DNA of 64,000 nucleotides from Ruegeria atlantica (GTDB lineage Bacteria; Pseudomonadota; Alphaproteobacteria; Rhodobacterales; Rhodobacteraceae): contig NZ_WQBE01000011.1 of the NCBI RefSeq assembly GCF_013032005.1, positions 1 to 64,000 on the forward strand. The letters run 5' to 3'. Each line of letters begins with the position of its first letter. Position 1 is the first letter of the stretch. The notes beneath the pieces are model-generated. The model searched no databases. It worked only from the letters and a program-made list of their open reading frames with translations, and was not told where the DNA came from. Of the stretch, positions 10,067 through 18,247 are shown one piece after another. A program made the translations under genes and the position numbers.

Positions 10067-10519
10067 ATGGAACTAAATGACGAAATCCGAATCTCTGCTC
10101 CGCGTGACGTCGTGTACCGAGCGCTAAATGATCCGGATGTGTTGCGTGAGTGCATTCCCGGTTGTGAGGAATTGATCCAGCATTCTCCCGAGCATTTGGA
10201 GGCCAAAGTTGTGCTCAAAATCGGCCCCGTCAAAGCTCGGTTCAGCGGCGAAGTGACGTTGGACAACTCCAATGCTCCGGATGAGTTTTCCCTGACTGGT
10301 GAAGGAAAAGGTGGCGCTGCGGGCTTTGCCAAAGGGGGTGCGGATGTCAATCTTAGCACGGAGGGCGAGGAAACGGTTTTATCCTATACTGCCAAGGTCA
10401 CAATCGGCGGAAAAATAGCGCAATTGGGCAGCCGGTTGATTGCAGGGACTGCAAAAAAACTTTCAGCCAAGTTTTTTGACAGGTTTGGGGAAATCGTCAC
10501 CGAGCAAAACGTCGGTTAG
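10067..10519 (+). CDS. coxG: CoxG, SRPBCC-fold CODH partner, short form
   Basis: A 150-residue CoxG-family protein. The whole length is one SRPBCC/START-like lipid-binding domain, from the IRISAPRDVVYRALND block to KKLSAKFFDRFGEIV. CoxG links CODH to the membrane and extracts quinone as electron acceptor. The start follows AAAGGA at good spacing. Characterised homologues (about 200 residues or more) carry a linker and C-terminal membrane anchor after this domain; here translation stops right after the domain. The TAG stop is part of a 13-base match to the terminal repeat of the IS element at 17828, so the tail was probably lost by an insertion. A natural short form is the alternative. Confidence 0.9.
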   Translation: MELNDEIRISAPRDVVYRALNDPDVLRECIPGCEELIQHSPEHLEAKVVLKIGPVKARFSGEVTLDNSNAPDEFSLTGEGKGGAAGFAKGGADVNLSTEGEETVLSYTAKVTIGGKIAQLGSRLIAGTAKKLSAKFFDRFGEIVTEQNVG

Positions 10520-10529
10520 GGTCAGGACT
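10517..10529 (+). repeat. Solitary IS5-type terminal repeat at the end of coxG
   Basis: The 13 bases TAGGGTCAGGACT are identical to the outer end of both terminal repeats of the IS element at 17828-18659. The first three are the coxG stop codon. The match is followed by a decayed transposase fragment in the orientation expected for the 5' end of such an element. Confidence 0.65.
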
Positions 10530-10576
10530 TCGGTAACGAGGTCTTCCCAATCAAGCGGTTTTGCGCAAAATTATTG

Positions 10577-10815
10577 ATCCGCCGAAGCGGTGTTGTCAGG
10601 TCTTTACCTGTCCTACATGCTATGGGAGTCGATCATGGATACTTTGAACCAAAGCAGAGCCGTTCCTCACAATCTGCAAATGATCGACAGCACCGTGATC
10701 CGCGCCCATCATCCACTTCCTGGCAGGGCATTGCGGCAACAATGTCCCTAGAGGGAGGCAGCGGGTGCCAAGCCATGGCCGCGAAGATAAGCTACACCTT
10801 GGCACGCACTTTTTA
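10577..10815 (+). pseudogene. Decayed IS5-family transposase fragment
   Basis: In the frame starting at 10623 the translation contains NLQMIDSTVIRAHH, which is the block around the first catalytic aspartate of IS5-family transposases (consensus MIDST-VRAH). An in-frame TAG at 10749 and a TAA at 10788 interrupt it, and the following similarity (GG..QAM, then a KI block) continues only after a frame change. The N-terminal third and the second and third catalytic blocks are missing. The 10816-10939 remainder shows nothing recognisable. The fragment is a relic, with no functional product. Confidence 0.7.
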
Positions 10816-10939
10816 TTGATCAGGCGCTGGCTGCATTGTTCGCACTGCGTGAACGTGCACAATTACGAAAATGCAGTTGCAGCGAATGTCAGCAATGCGG
10901 ACAAACTTGCCGTTCGTTTCCTGAGCCACGAAGTCCGCT

Positions 10940-11734
10940 TTAGAATGAAAACGGTCCCTCGGCAGTGTCTAGCGAAACAGCGCTCCATGTACCGGTCTTT
11001 CCGGTCTCGAGAACTGCGCAACCCGTAGGTCCAGAAAAAAACCCAACCGGAGCCACCGCGCGTCGGTCCAGTGCAAAACCGCTGCAAAGGCCCGGCGCTG
11101 TAATGGCAACGTGACCGCCAACGCGGCCAATGTGAACGCCGTGGACGTGCCCAGCCAACACCGTGATCTCTCCGGAGTGCACTGTAAGAATTTCTGCCAG
11201 ATCGGAATGGTTTTCCAATCCGATAACATCCATGAAATCAATTCCGGTGCTAAATGGCGGGTGATGCAACATAACGACAACCGGCCCGTCAGACCCAGAA
11301 AGCTCCCGCTCCAAAAAATTAAGACTTTCCACGCGCAGCCTGCCACCGCCCTGTTCTTCAACCAGCGTGTCAAGCCCGATGACACGGGTATCGCCCACCG
11401 TGTCCGCCCAATCAATAAGCCCGTCCACCGGCATGATGTCCAAACCTGAAAAGGCCTTTTGCATTGGCTTGCGCGCATCATGATTTCCAGGAACAACATA
11501 AATCGGCAGGTCAAACCGCTCCAGTTGTGCGCGTGCGAAATCGTAACTGTCCGGGCTGCCATCTTCGCTGACGTCACCAGTGACTAGAACCGCGTCGAGC
11601 GGGCCAAGAGCTTCGCCTCTTTCGATCAATCGGTCGATGACCCCAATCAGGATCGCGCGGGTATCAAGCACGCCTGAACACAAATCGCCGCGCGATACCG
11701 CGTGCAAGTCACTTAGATGAAGAAATGTCGCCAC
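10940..11734 (-). CDS. Calcineurin-like metallophosphoesterase (GpdQ/CpdA-like)
   Basis: A 264-residue class III phosphodiesterase. All five metal-ligand blocks are present: LSDLH (near residue 8), TGDVSEDG, PGNHD, LHHPP and GHVHGVH. This is the family of glycerophosphodiesterase GpdQ and cAMP phosphodiesterase CpdA. The start is the GTG at 11734, two bases after the stop of the upstream permease; the frame is open further upstream but that part lies inside the permease gene. As the last gene of a UgpBAEC-like operon it most likely hydrolyses the imported phosphodiester. The substrate is inferred from context. Confidence 0.88.
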   Translation of the reverse strand: MATFLHLSDLHAVSRGDLCSGVLDTRAILIGVIDRLIERGEALGPLDAVLVTGDVSEDGSPDSYDFARAQLERFDLPIYVVPGNHDARKPMQKAFSGLDIMPVDGLIDWADTVGDTRVIGLDTLVEEQGGGRLRVESLNFLERELSGSDGPVVVMLHHPPFSTGIDFMDVIGLENHSDLAEILTVHSGEITVLAGHVHGVHIGRVGGHVAITAPGLCSGFALDRRAVAPVGFFSGPTGCAVLETGKTGTWSAVSLDTAEGPFSF

Positions 11735-11736
11735 GA

Positions 11737-12546
11737 CTATTTGATCCCCGCGCGCAGGAAGGCTTGAACGAATTGACGCTGGAACACGAGGAACGCGATC
11801 AACAAGGGTGCAACGGACATCATCGTTGCCGCCGAAATGACGCTTATATCCACACCATTTTCCGGTGCGCCAAAGATCGACAGGCCGACCGTCAGCGGTC
11901 GTGTGTCGGGCGAGTTGGTCACGATGAGCGGCCAGAGGAAGTTGTTCCAGTGGGTCGATACCGACACCAACGCATAAGCAAGATATGTCGGGCGCGCCAA
12001 GGGCACATAGACTCGCCAAAGAATTCCGAACCAGCCGCAGCCTTCGACGCGCGCTGCCTCATGCAGTTCTATAGGAACGCCCTTAAACGCCTGCCGCATT
12101 AGGAAAATGCCAAAGGCAGAGGCCATATAGGGCATTCCGACGCCAAGAATCGTGTCAAACAATCCGAGGCGCGAAACCATTGCATAGTTTTCCACGATCA
12201 ACACTTCGGGCAGGATGAAAAGTTGCATCAGCACTAGGATGAACACGAAATCCCGACCCGGAAACTGGACCTGGGCGAAGGCAAATCCTGCCAGCGTCGT
12301 GACGAAGAACTGACCAATAAGGATCACCGTCACTAAAAGGAAGGTGTTGAGGAAATAGCGTAGCCACGGCGCCCCCTCCCAAGCGGTGCGGAAATTGTCG
12401 AGCGTCCATGGCGACGTGATGTTAAAGTTGACCGCGTCAGAGGTGCTGTGGAAAGCCGCCCAAAAGGCAAAGACCAGCGGGGAAATCCAGATCACGGCCA
12501 ACAACAATGCGCCAAAGGATTCGATATGTCTGGAAAATCCGCTCAC
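11737..12546 (-). CDS. ABC transporter permease, UgpE/MalG-like
   Basis: A 269-residue inner-membrane permease of the MalG/UgpE branch with six predicted helices. The EAA loop is visible as EAARVEGCGWFGILWRVYVPL near residues 160-180. It overlaps the upstream permease by four bases and is followed by the metallophosphoesterase after two bases. With the partner permease at 12543 it should form the heterodimeric channel of a carbohydrate-class (CUT1) importer. Confidence 0.92.
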   Translation of the reverse strand: MSGFSRHIESFGALLLAVIWISPLVFAFWAAFHSTSDAVNFNITSPWTLDNFRTAWEGAPWLRYFLNTFLLVTVILIGQFFVTTLAGFAFAQVQFPGRDFVFILVLMQLFILPEVLIVENYAMVSRLGLFDTILGVGMPYMASAFGIFLMRQAFKGVPIELHEAARVEGCGWFGILWRVYVPLARPTYLAYALVSVSTHWNNFLWPLIVTNSPDTRPLTVGLSIFGAPENGVDISVISAATMMSVAPLLIAFLVFQRQFVQAFLRAGIK

Positions 12547-13436
12547 TGGTAATGGGTCCGCTTGTCGAGAATGGTGAACTTGACGCCGGCAACCACGCCA
12601 AGCACGACAAGCACCAGAATGGTCATTGCCGCTGCGTGGGGCGCATCAAAGAAGGCAAAGGCCATTTCCCAGATGTAATAAAGGATAAGCTTGGAGGCGT
12701 CGTTGGGCCCGCCCTTGGTGAGGATGAACAAATGATCGATCAATTTCACAGAGTTGATCAGCGCATTGACCATGATAAATAGCGTCGTCGGCATCAACAA
12801 AGGCAGCACAATCCTGCGCGTATAGGTCCAGCGGCTAGCGCCTTCAATGTCGGCAGCTTCCTTGAGGTCCTCAGGGATCGTCTGCAAAGCCGCCAGATAG
12901 AAGATCATGAAAAACCCAGCCTCTTTCCAGATCGTCACGATAATTACAGCCCACAGCGCAGTTTCAGGCTGTCCCAGCCAGTTGATTGAGGGAAGGCCAA
13001 ACAGTCCGCCGATCTGGTCAAGCACACCCAATCCGGGAGTATAAAAAAACAGCCAAAGGTTTGCCGCTGCGATCATTGGCAGGACCGTGGGCGTGAAATA
13101 GGCGGTGCGTACAAACCCGCGAGCCGGGATCTTTGAGTTCGCCCAAAGCGCCATCGAAAGCGCAATTGCAATAGAAATAGGGATGGTCGCGCCCGCATAG
13201 ATCAAGTTGTTCACGACAACTTTCCAAAAGGTTGGGTCGGCGAACAGGTCGGCATAGTTCTCGCCGCCGACAAATTCGCTGGGGCGTCTTCTGGTTTCTC
13301 GGCTGAACAAGCTCGACCACAAGGTCGCAAGCGAAGGATAAAACGCAAAGGTCGTCAGCAGAATTGCCGCTGGAGACAACAGGATCCAACCGTAGATGGC
13401 CTGTCGACGACGCTCGATGTTCACATGCTCTGCCAT
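12543..13436 (-). CDS. ABC transporter permease, UgpA/MalF-like
   Basis: A 297-residue permease of the UgpA branch, with the EAA loop as EAADIEGASRWTYTRRIVLPLL near residues 205-225. The ATG at 13436 is chosen because GAGGG lies seven bases ahead; an in-frame start 33 bases upstream lacks such a site. It lies 59 bases after the solute-binding protein and overlaps the next permease, so the operon order is binding protein, UgpA-like, UgpE-like. Confidence 0.92.
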   Translation of the reverse strand: MAEHVNIERRRQAIYGWILLSPAAILLTTFAFYPSLATLWSSLFSRETRRRPSEFVGGENYADLFADPTFWKVVVNNLIYAGATIPISIAIALSMALWANSKIPARGFVRTAYFTPTVLPMIAAANLWLFFYTPGLGVLDQIGGLFGLPSINWLGQPETALWAVIIVTIWKEAGFFMIFYLAALQTIPEDLKEAADIEGASRWTYTRRIVLPLLMPTTLFIMVNALINSVKLIDHLFILTKGGPNDASKLILYYIWEMAFAFFDAPHAAAMTILVLVVLGVVAGVKFTILDKRTHYQ

Positions 13437-13495
13437 ATAGCGACCCTCAAGGTTGGGTGCGTCGGGCATCCCTGCCCGACGCCAGGGAGTTGAGG

Positions 13496-14752
13496 TTACT
13501 GATAATCACGCAGCAGGCGCACAGCCGATGTCTGGGCTTCCCCTAACGCATCTTCAGCCGATTTTGTGCCGGTCAAAGCCGCCTGAATTGCGTTGTTCAG
13601 ACCCTCACGCACGCGTGCGGTTTCAAAGGTCGAGAACTCGGCAACAGCGTTTTCCAGCTGATTTCGGGCAACGAGAGCGGGTGGGAACTCTTCTGTATAG
13701 GATTTAAGCGCCTCGGTTTCATACGCTGCCGGAGACACGCCCATATAGCCGGTCGCGATAGACCACGCTGCCGCTTGCTCGGGCGAGGTCATGAATTCGA
13801 TCAGCTTCATGGCCGCCGCGCGCTCTTCCTCCGATGTCTCCTTGAAAACATAGAAGTTGCCGCCGCCGGTAGGCGAACCCAGTCGCACATTGGCCGGAAG
13901 CTCGGCGACGCCAAAGTCAAAACTGGCGTTGTTCTTCACAGCCGTAAGGTTACCGGTCGAATGCCACATCATCGAGGTCTGACCTTCGAGGAACGCCTGC
14001 CGCAGGGTACCCCATTCAACGGTGCCAGTGGGCATGATGCCATGCTCCTGCGACAGCGACTGCCAGAATTCCAACGTATCGACAACGGTTTCGTCATCGA
14101 AATAGGTGGTCAGGCCGTCATCGGACATCACCTCCTTGCCGTTCTGGATCGCCAACGCCTGGAACATCCAATAGGGATAGCCTGTCGATGGGATCATCAG
14201 GCCATAGGTGTCGTCGTTGGTCAGTGCCTTGCCCATGCTGATCAGCTCGTCCCAGGTCTTGGGCGGTGCCTCAGGGTCAAGACCCGCCGCACGAAACTGG
14301 TCCTTGTTGTAATAGGCAACGATAGTTGAACGCTGGAACGGAATGCCCCAGGTTTTGCCCTCGATCCGGCCATTGGCCATCAATGCCGGATAAAAGCTGT
14401 CTAGCCAGTCCGGGTTAACCCCGTCGATATCTTCGTAGGCCACGATCAGATCCTGCTCGATCAGATCATAGGCATCGATCGAGAACATCACCGCCAACTG
14501 AGCCGGTTCACCCGATGCAAGTGCAGACAAGGCACGCACGCGCGTGTCGTCATAGTTGCCTGAATAGATCGCGTTAACCTTGATGTCAGGATTGGCAGCT
14601 TCAAAATCGGCAACGATGCCATCCACTACCTCGGTCAGCGCGCCGCCAACCGCGATAGGATAATACATTGTTAGTTCCGTCTCAGCCGCCGCCGCCGATG
14701 TCAGCGCGGTGACCGAGACGGCAGCCAAACTTATCTTCTTAATAACGTTCAT
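13496..14752 (-). CDS. UgpB-like periplasmic solute-binding protein
   Basis: A 418-residue family 1 extracellular solute-binding protein. A Sec signal peptide covers about residues 1-22 (cleavage after AAAA). Several stretches resemble E. coli UgpB, the binding protein for sn-glycerol-3-phosphate and its diesters: the GNYDD block, YYNKDQFRAAGLDPE with PPKTWDEL, and GYMGVSPAAYE. It is encoded between the ATPase and the permeases in one operon. The exact ligand (glycerol phosphate, glycerophosphocholine or another phosphodiester) cannot be read from the sequence. Confidence 0.9.
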   Translation of the reverse strand: MNVIKKISLAAVSVTALTSAAAAETELTMYYPIAVGGALTEVVDGIVADFEAANPDIKVNAIYSGNYDDTRVRALSALASGEPAQLAVMFSIDAYDLIEQDLIVAYEDIDGVNPDWLDSFYPALMANGRIEGKTWGIPFQRSTIVAYYNKDQFRAAGLDPEAPPKTWDELISMGKALTNDDTYGLMIPSTGYPYWMFQALAIQNGKEVMSDDGLTTYFDDETVVDTLEFWQSLSQEHGIMPTGTVEWGTLRQAFLEGQTSMMWHSTGNLTAVKNNASFDFGVAELPANVRLGSPTGGGNFYVFKETSEEERAAAMKLIEFMTSPEQAAAWSIATGYMGVSPAAYETEALKSYTEEFPPALVARNQLENAVAEFSTFETARVREGLNNAIQAALTGTKSAEDALGEAQTSAVRLLRDYQ

Positions 14753-14808
14753 TTTTTCCTCCCAGTGATGACAGTTATTCGTGTCTTTCCAAAGTTCAGT
14801 TGCTTGAC

Positions 14809-15825
14809 CTACCCGGCCAATCGCTTGCCCATGTCGTCAAAGAAATGCAGGTCTTCATCGGCAAAGCTGATCTCTAGATCTTCTCCTGCCGGAATATGTT
14901 TCAGTCCGGGCATGGATACTGTCAGACCAATGGCAGCAGGATGTGACAGGCCAATGAAAGTCTCGGAACCCAGGAATTCGCATTCCGATACTTTACAAGT
15001 CAGCCTGCCCTTGCCGGATTCCACCACCTTCACCGCTTCGGCGCGAAGGCCAATTGTCGTGGCGCGCTCAAATCCCGGCACGCCTTCAGACTTGATCAGC
15101 GCCATTGGCGGGGCACCGACAAACTCGGCCACAAAGGTGTTAGCAGGCTTGTAGTAAAGCTCTTCCGGGGACCCTGTCTGCTGGATATGGCCGTCTTTCA
15201 TCAGCACGACCATATCGGCCATGCTCATCGCTTCGGTCTGGTCATGCGTGACGTAAACCACGGTGATGCCCAAATCGACCTGAAGTTTCTTGATGTCCTT
15301 GCGCACCGAAGCGCGCAGCTTGGCATCAAGGTTCGAAAGCGGCTCATCCATCAGGCACAGCGGCTGGTTTGCCACGATCGCACGTGCGAGCGCCACACGC
15401 TGGCGCTGACCCCCCGACAATTCCCCCGGCTTACGCTGCTCATAGCCCAGCAAGCCAGTGATCTCGAGTGCCCGGGTCAGTTTCTCGCGCCGATCCGCCG
15501 CGCCGACTTTTCGCACCTTGAGGCCAAAGACGACATTTTCTGCAACACTCAGATGCGGGAACAAAGCATAAGACTGGAACACCATCGACAGATTGCGTTC
15601 TGCAGGGGCAGAAGTTGTGATGTCACGCCCGTCAATGACGATCCGTCCCTCATCCGGCAATTCTAGCCCCGACAGCAATCTCAGCGTCGTTGACTTGCCG
15701 CAGCCCGAAGGGCCAAGCAGCGCTACGAACGAACCACGCGGGATCGAAAGATTGATATTCTCGACGCCAAGCTGCCCATTCCAGCGCTTGGCAATATTGT
15801 CGACGTGAACAAACGGTTCGGCCAT
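14809..15825 (-). CDS. UgpC/MalK-type ABC transporter ATPase
   Basis: A 338-residue CUT1 ATPase. Walker A is GPSGCGKST (near residue 37), the signature LSGGQRQR (near 134), Walker B LCLMDEP, and the switch THD. The C-terminal 100 residues form the TOBE/regulatory domain of the MalK/UgpC branch. It starts two bases after the stop of the DeoR regulator and 56 bases before the binding-protein gene, so the regulator and importer are one transcription unit. Confidence 0.94.
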   Translation of the reverse strand: MAEPFVHVDNIAKRWNGQLGVENINLSIPRGSFVALLGPSGCGKSTTLRLLSGLELPDEGRIVIDGRDITTSAPAERNLSMVFQSYALFPHLSVAENVVFGLKVRKVGAADRREKLTRALEITGLLGYEQRKPGELSGGQRQRVALARAIVANQPLCLMDEPLSNLDAKLRASVRKDIKKLQVDLGITVVYVTHDQTEAMSMADMVVLMKDGHIQQTGSPEELYYKPANTFVAEFVGAPPMALIKSEGVPGFERATTIGLRAEAVKVVESGKGRLTCKVSECEFLGSETFIGLSHPAAIGLTVSMPGLKHIPAGEDLEISFADEDLHFFDDMGKRLAG

Positions 15826-15827
15826 AT

Positions 15828-16604
15828 TCAGCGCTCTCCTTGTGAGTAAGTAATGGCCTCGCCCAAACTGTCTGCGAGATCGGAAAATTCAGGGGCCGGA
15901 GGGCGGTCGCACACGACAACGTCGACATCCGAGATGTTGCCGCCCAATGCCGGCGCAATGCGACCAAATTTACTGCTGTCTATTACGAGAATCGATTTGG
16001 CCGCGTGCTGCTGCATTTTCATTCTCACCCGAACCTCCGCTGGATGAAATTCCAACAACCCCCCATCATGCGTCACACCGGCGACGCCAAATATTGCGAA
16101 CTCGGCACGAAACCTGTCAAAGAAATCGGTTGCTTCTTCGCCGATAAAATCACGATCAGGCAGGCGCAGCTCGCCTCCCGGCAAAAGGATACGGTTTGAG
16201 ATTTCATTACTCAGCGCCATCGCGGCACTCAGGTTGTTCGTGATGACCGTTAACTCCTGGTGGCCGGACAGTGCCTTGGCCACTTCGAGCGGAGTCGATC
16301 CGATTGAAAGGAACACGTTCGCCCCGTTGGGGATCATGCTCGCAACAAGTTCGGAAACCGACCGTTTGCCACGTAAGTTCGTTCCGGCTCTCTGATCAAA
16401 CGGGGTATTCAAACGGCTTTCAGCCAGCTCGATCCGACCGTGCGCGCGCCGCAGGTTTTCACCGTCGCACAAAATGTCCAGATCACGGCGGATGGTTTGC
16501 GTCGAGACCCCTAGCATTTCCGCTAAGGCCCCCACACTGATACCGCCACGCTCTTGCACGACCTGCTGGATTAAATCCCTCCGCCTGATCTTCTTTGACG
16601 CCAT
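15828..16604 (-). CDS. DeoR/GlpR-family transcriptional regulator
   Basis: A 258-residue DeoR-type repressor. The N-terminal winged HTH (about 5-60) has the signature VSTQTIRRDLDILCDGENL. The C-terminal DeoR sensor domain binds a phosphorylated sugar or glycerol-type ligand in family members (blocks LSIGSTPLEVAKAL and LVIDSSKFGR). It is the first gene of the Ugp-like operon and probably represses both itself and the divergent HAD gene from the AT-rich intergenic region at 16605-16871. GlpR, which responds to glycerol-3-phosphate, is the closest functional model. Confidence 0.9.
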   Translation of the reverse strand: MASKKIRRRDLIQQVVQERGGISVGALAEMLGVSTQTIRRDLDILCDGENLRRAHGRIELAESRLNTPFDQRAGTNLRGKRSVSELVASMIPNGANVFLSIGSTPLEVAKALSGHQELTVITNNLSAAMALSNEISNRILLPGGELRLPDRDFIGEEATDFFDRFRAEFAIFGVAGVTHDGGLLEFHPAEVRVRMKMQQHAAKSILVIDSSKFGRIAPALGGNISDVDVVVCDRPPAPEFSDLADSLGEAITYSQGER

Positions 16605-16649
16605 TTATCCCCCTCAAGTTGCCAAAACCATACCACCAAAAAACAACAA

Positions 16650-16784
16650 AACAACATTTTTTAGTCAAGGCCACATAGAACCTTAAAGGGCGCCTTGGCT
16701 GAAAGCTTCGAAAAAGTTATATTAATCAGTATTTTGCCCATGAAATCTCGAAACTCCTTGGCAACGATTTGTCAAAATGTTGTT
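16650..16784. promoter_or_regulatory. Divergent promoter region with candidate DeoR operators
   Basis: Within the AT-rich gap between the DeoR regulator and the HAD gene, AACAACATTTT at 16650-16660 recurs as its exact reverse complement AAAATGTTGTT at 16774-16784. Next to the first copy a TGTTGTTTT unit is repeated in tandem on the minus strand. Such repeats at a divergent start fit operators of the encoded regulator. No binding data; inferred from position and symmetry. Confidence 0.45.
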
Positions 16785-16871
16785 TTTTCTTCCATTTATT
16801 TTTGTTGATGTTACATTCCGGAATGCGTCAAACCTGTCGGGGGCGCCCATCAAAAAAGGACATTTGGACAC

Positions 16872-17756
16872 ATGCTTGACGCCAACTCGATATTTTCGCG
16901 TTATCAGTCCATACGTCCCAGGCTTCCAAAAGCAACATTCACTGCAGCCACTCTGGATATCGAGTCACTTCTGGATATTGGCAACGAAGTAGACGCCTTT
17001 GTTTTTGATGCTTTTGGCGTTCTAAATGTTGGGGAAACTCCGATTCCCGGCGCGGCAGCTCGTTTGAAAGAGCTCAGGAAGGGCGGACACCAGATTCGCA
17101 TTCTTTCTAATGCTGCCAGCTATAATCACCAGGGCGCGACTGCAAAATTTCAGAAGCTCGGAATGCAGGTTGATGCAGATGAGATTGTAACCAGCCGAGA
17201 CGCAGCCTTGGCAAACTTGAACGACGGTCTGTGGGGCTGCATCGCCTCGCCGTCTGACGACCTGACGGACATCTTATCCGAGACGATCAGGCTTGAGGCA
17301 GACCAGGCAGACTTTGACCGGGCTGACGGTTTCTTGTTTCTCTCGACCGAAATCTGGCAACAATCTCAACAATCCATGCTTTGCGACAGCTTGTTGGCCA
17401 ACCCGCGCCCAGTGGTGATCGCAAATGCTGATCTGGCAGCGCCACGAGACTTCGGGTTCTCACTGGAGCCCGGTCACTACGGGCATTTGCTTGCAGATGA
17501 GGGCCTTCAAGACATCAGGTTCTTTGGCAAGCCATTTCCGGAAGTGTTTGAAATGGTCGAAGCCACACTTCCAGGAGTTCCGCCCGAACGCATCGCGATG
17601 TGCGGTGACACTCTTCATACCGATATCCTTGGTGCAGCGGCACGGGGTTGGAGTACAGTCCTAGTCGCGCAAGACGGAGTGTTTTCGGGGCTGGATACTC
17701 GCACTTTTTGCGAGCAATCCAGCTTGACACCGAGCTGGCGCCTACTTCGCATATAG
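16872..17756 (+). CDS. HAD-superfamily class IIA hydrolase (NagD-like)
   Basis: A 294-residue HAD phosphatase of the class IIA group (TIGR01459-like). Motif I is FDAFGVLNVG near residues 47-56: the nucleophile aspartate is present, but the second aspartate of the DxD motif is Phe, as in the D-x-W-G variants of this subfamily. Motif II is ILSNAA and the C-terminal block is MCGDTLHTDILGAAARGW with the metal-binding aspartate. It is divergent from the Ugp-like operon and may dephosphorylate a product of the imported compound. The substrate is unknown. Confidence 0.85.
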   Translation: MLDANSIFSRYQSIRPRLPKATFTAATLDIESLLDIGNEVDAFVFDAFGVLNVGETPIPGAAARLKELRKGGHQIRILSNAASYNHQGATAKFQKLGMQVDADEIVTSRDAALANLNDGLWGCIASPSDDLTDILSETIRLEADQADFDRADGFLFLSTEIWQQSQQSMLCDSLLANPRPVVIANADLAAPRDFGFSLEPGHYGHLLADEGLQDIRFFGKPFPEVFEMVEATLPGVPPERIAMCGDTLHTDILGAAARGWSTVLVAQDGVFSGLDTRTFCEQSSLTPSWRLLRI

Positions 17757-17837
17757 AAAACATCGTGATGCTCCCACTTTTGGTGAAGTATCAGACCGAA
17801 GGTTAGCCTTGGTTCGAACGTTGACTAGGGTCAGGAC

Positions 17838-18227
17838 TCATAGCCAATAGATAACGAGTGCTGCGAGGGCGATTGCTGACAGGAAGACCTTCGGGCACCT
17901 GTCGTAGCGGGTTGCCACACGCCGCCAATCCTTCAACCTGCCGAACATGATCGCGATCCGGTTGCGCCGTTTGTAACGACGCTTGTCGTACTTAACCGGT
18001 TTCTTCCGCTGCTTCCGGCCAGGGATGCAGGCGCGCATCCCTTTGTCTTTCAACGCTTCCCGGAACCAATCGGCATCATAGCCACGATCCCCGAGCAGCC
18101 AATCGACATCCGGCAGGCCGCTCAGCAGTGCCCGCGCACCAACGTAATCGCTGACCTGACCGGCGGTAATGAACAGGTTGAGCGGGCGTCCCCGGCTGTC
18201 GCAGATCGCATGCAACTTGGTGTTCAT
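17838..18227 (-). CDS. IS5 transposase, C-terminal half (OrfB)
   Basis: This frame encodes about 129 residues from GGMNTKLHAICD onward, with the second catalytic aspartate in LLGDRGYDADWF. It would be joined to the first half by a -1 shift on A AAA AAG at about 18270. The third catalytic block normally reads RNRIE.MFGRLKD; here it is RNRIAIMFGRLKD, so the DDE glutamate is alanine (GCG instead of GAG). The rest is well preserved. This copy is therefore probably unable to transpose on its own. Confidence 0.85.
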   Translation of the reverse strand: MNTKLHAICDSRGRPLNLFITAGQVSDYVGARALLSGLPDVDWLLGDRGYDADWFREALKDKGMRACIPGRKQRKKPVKYDKRRYKRRNRIAIMFGRLKDWRRVATRYDRCPKVFLSAIALAALVIYWL

Positions 18228-18247
18228 GCCGCCTTTGGTGCGAGCGA

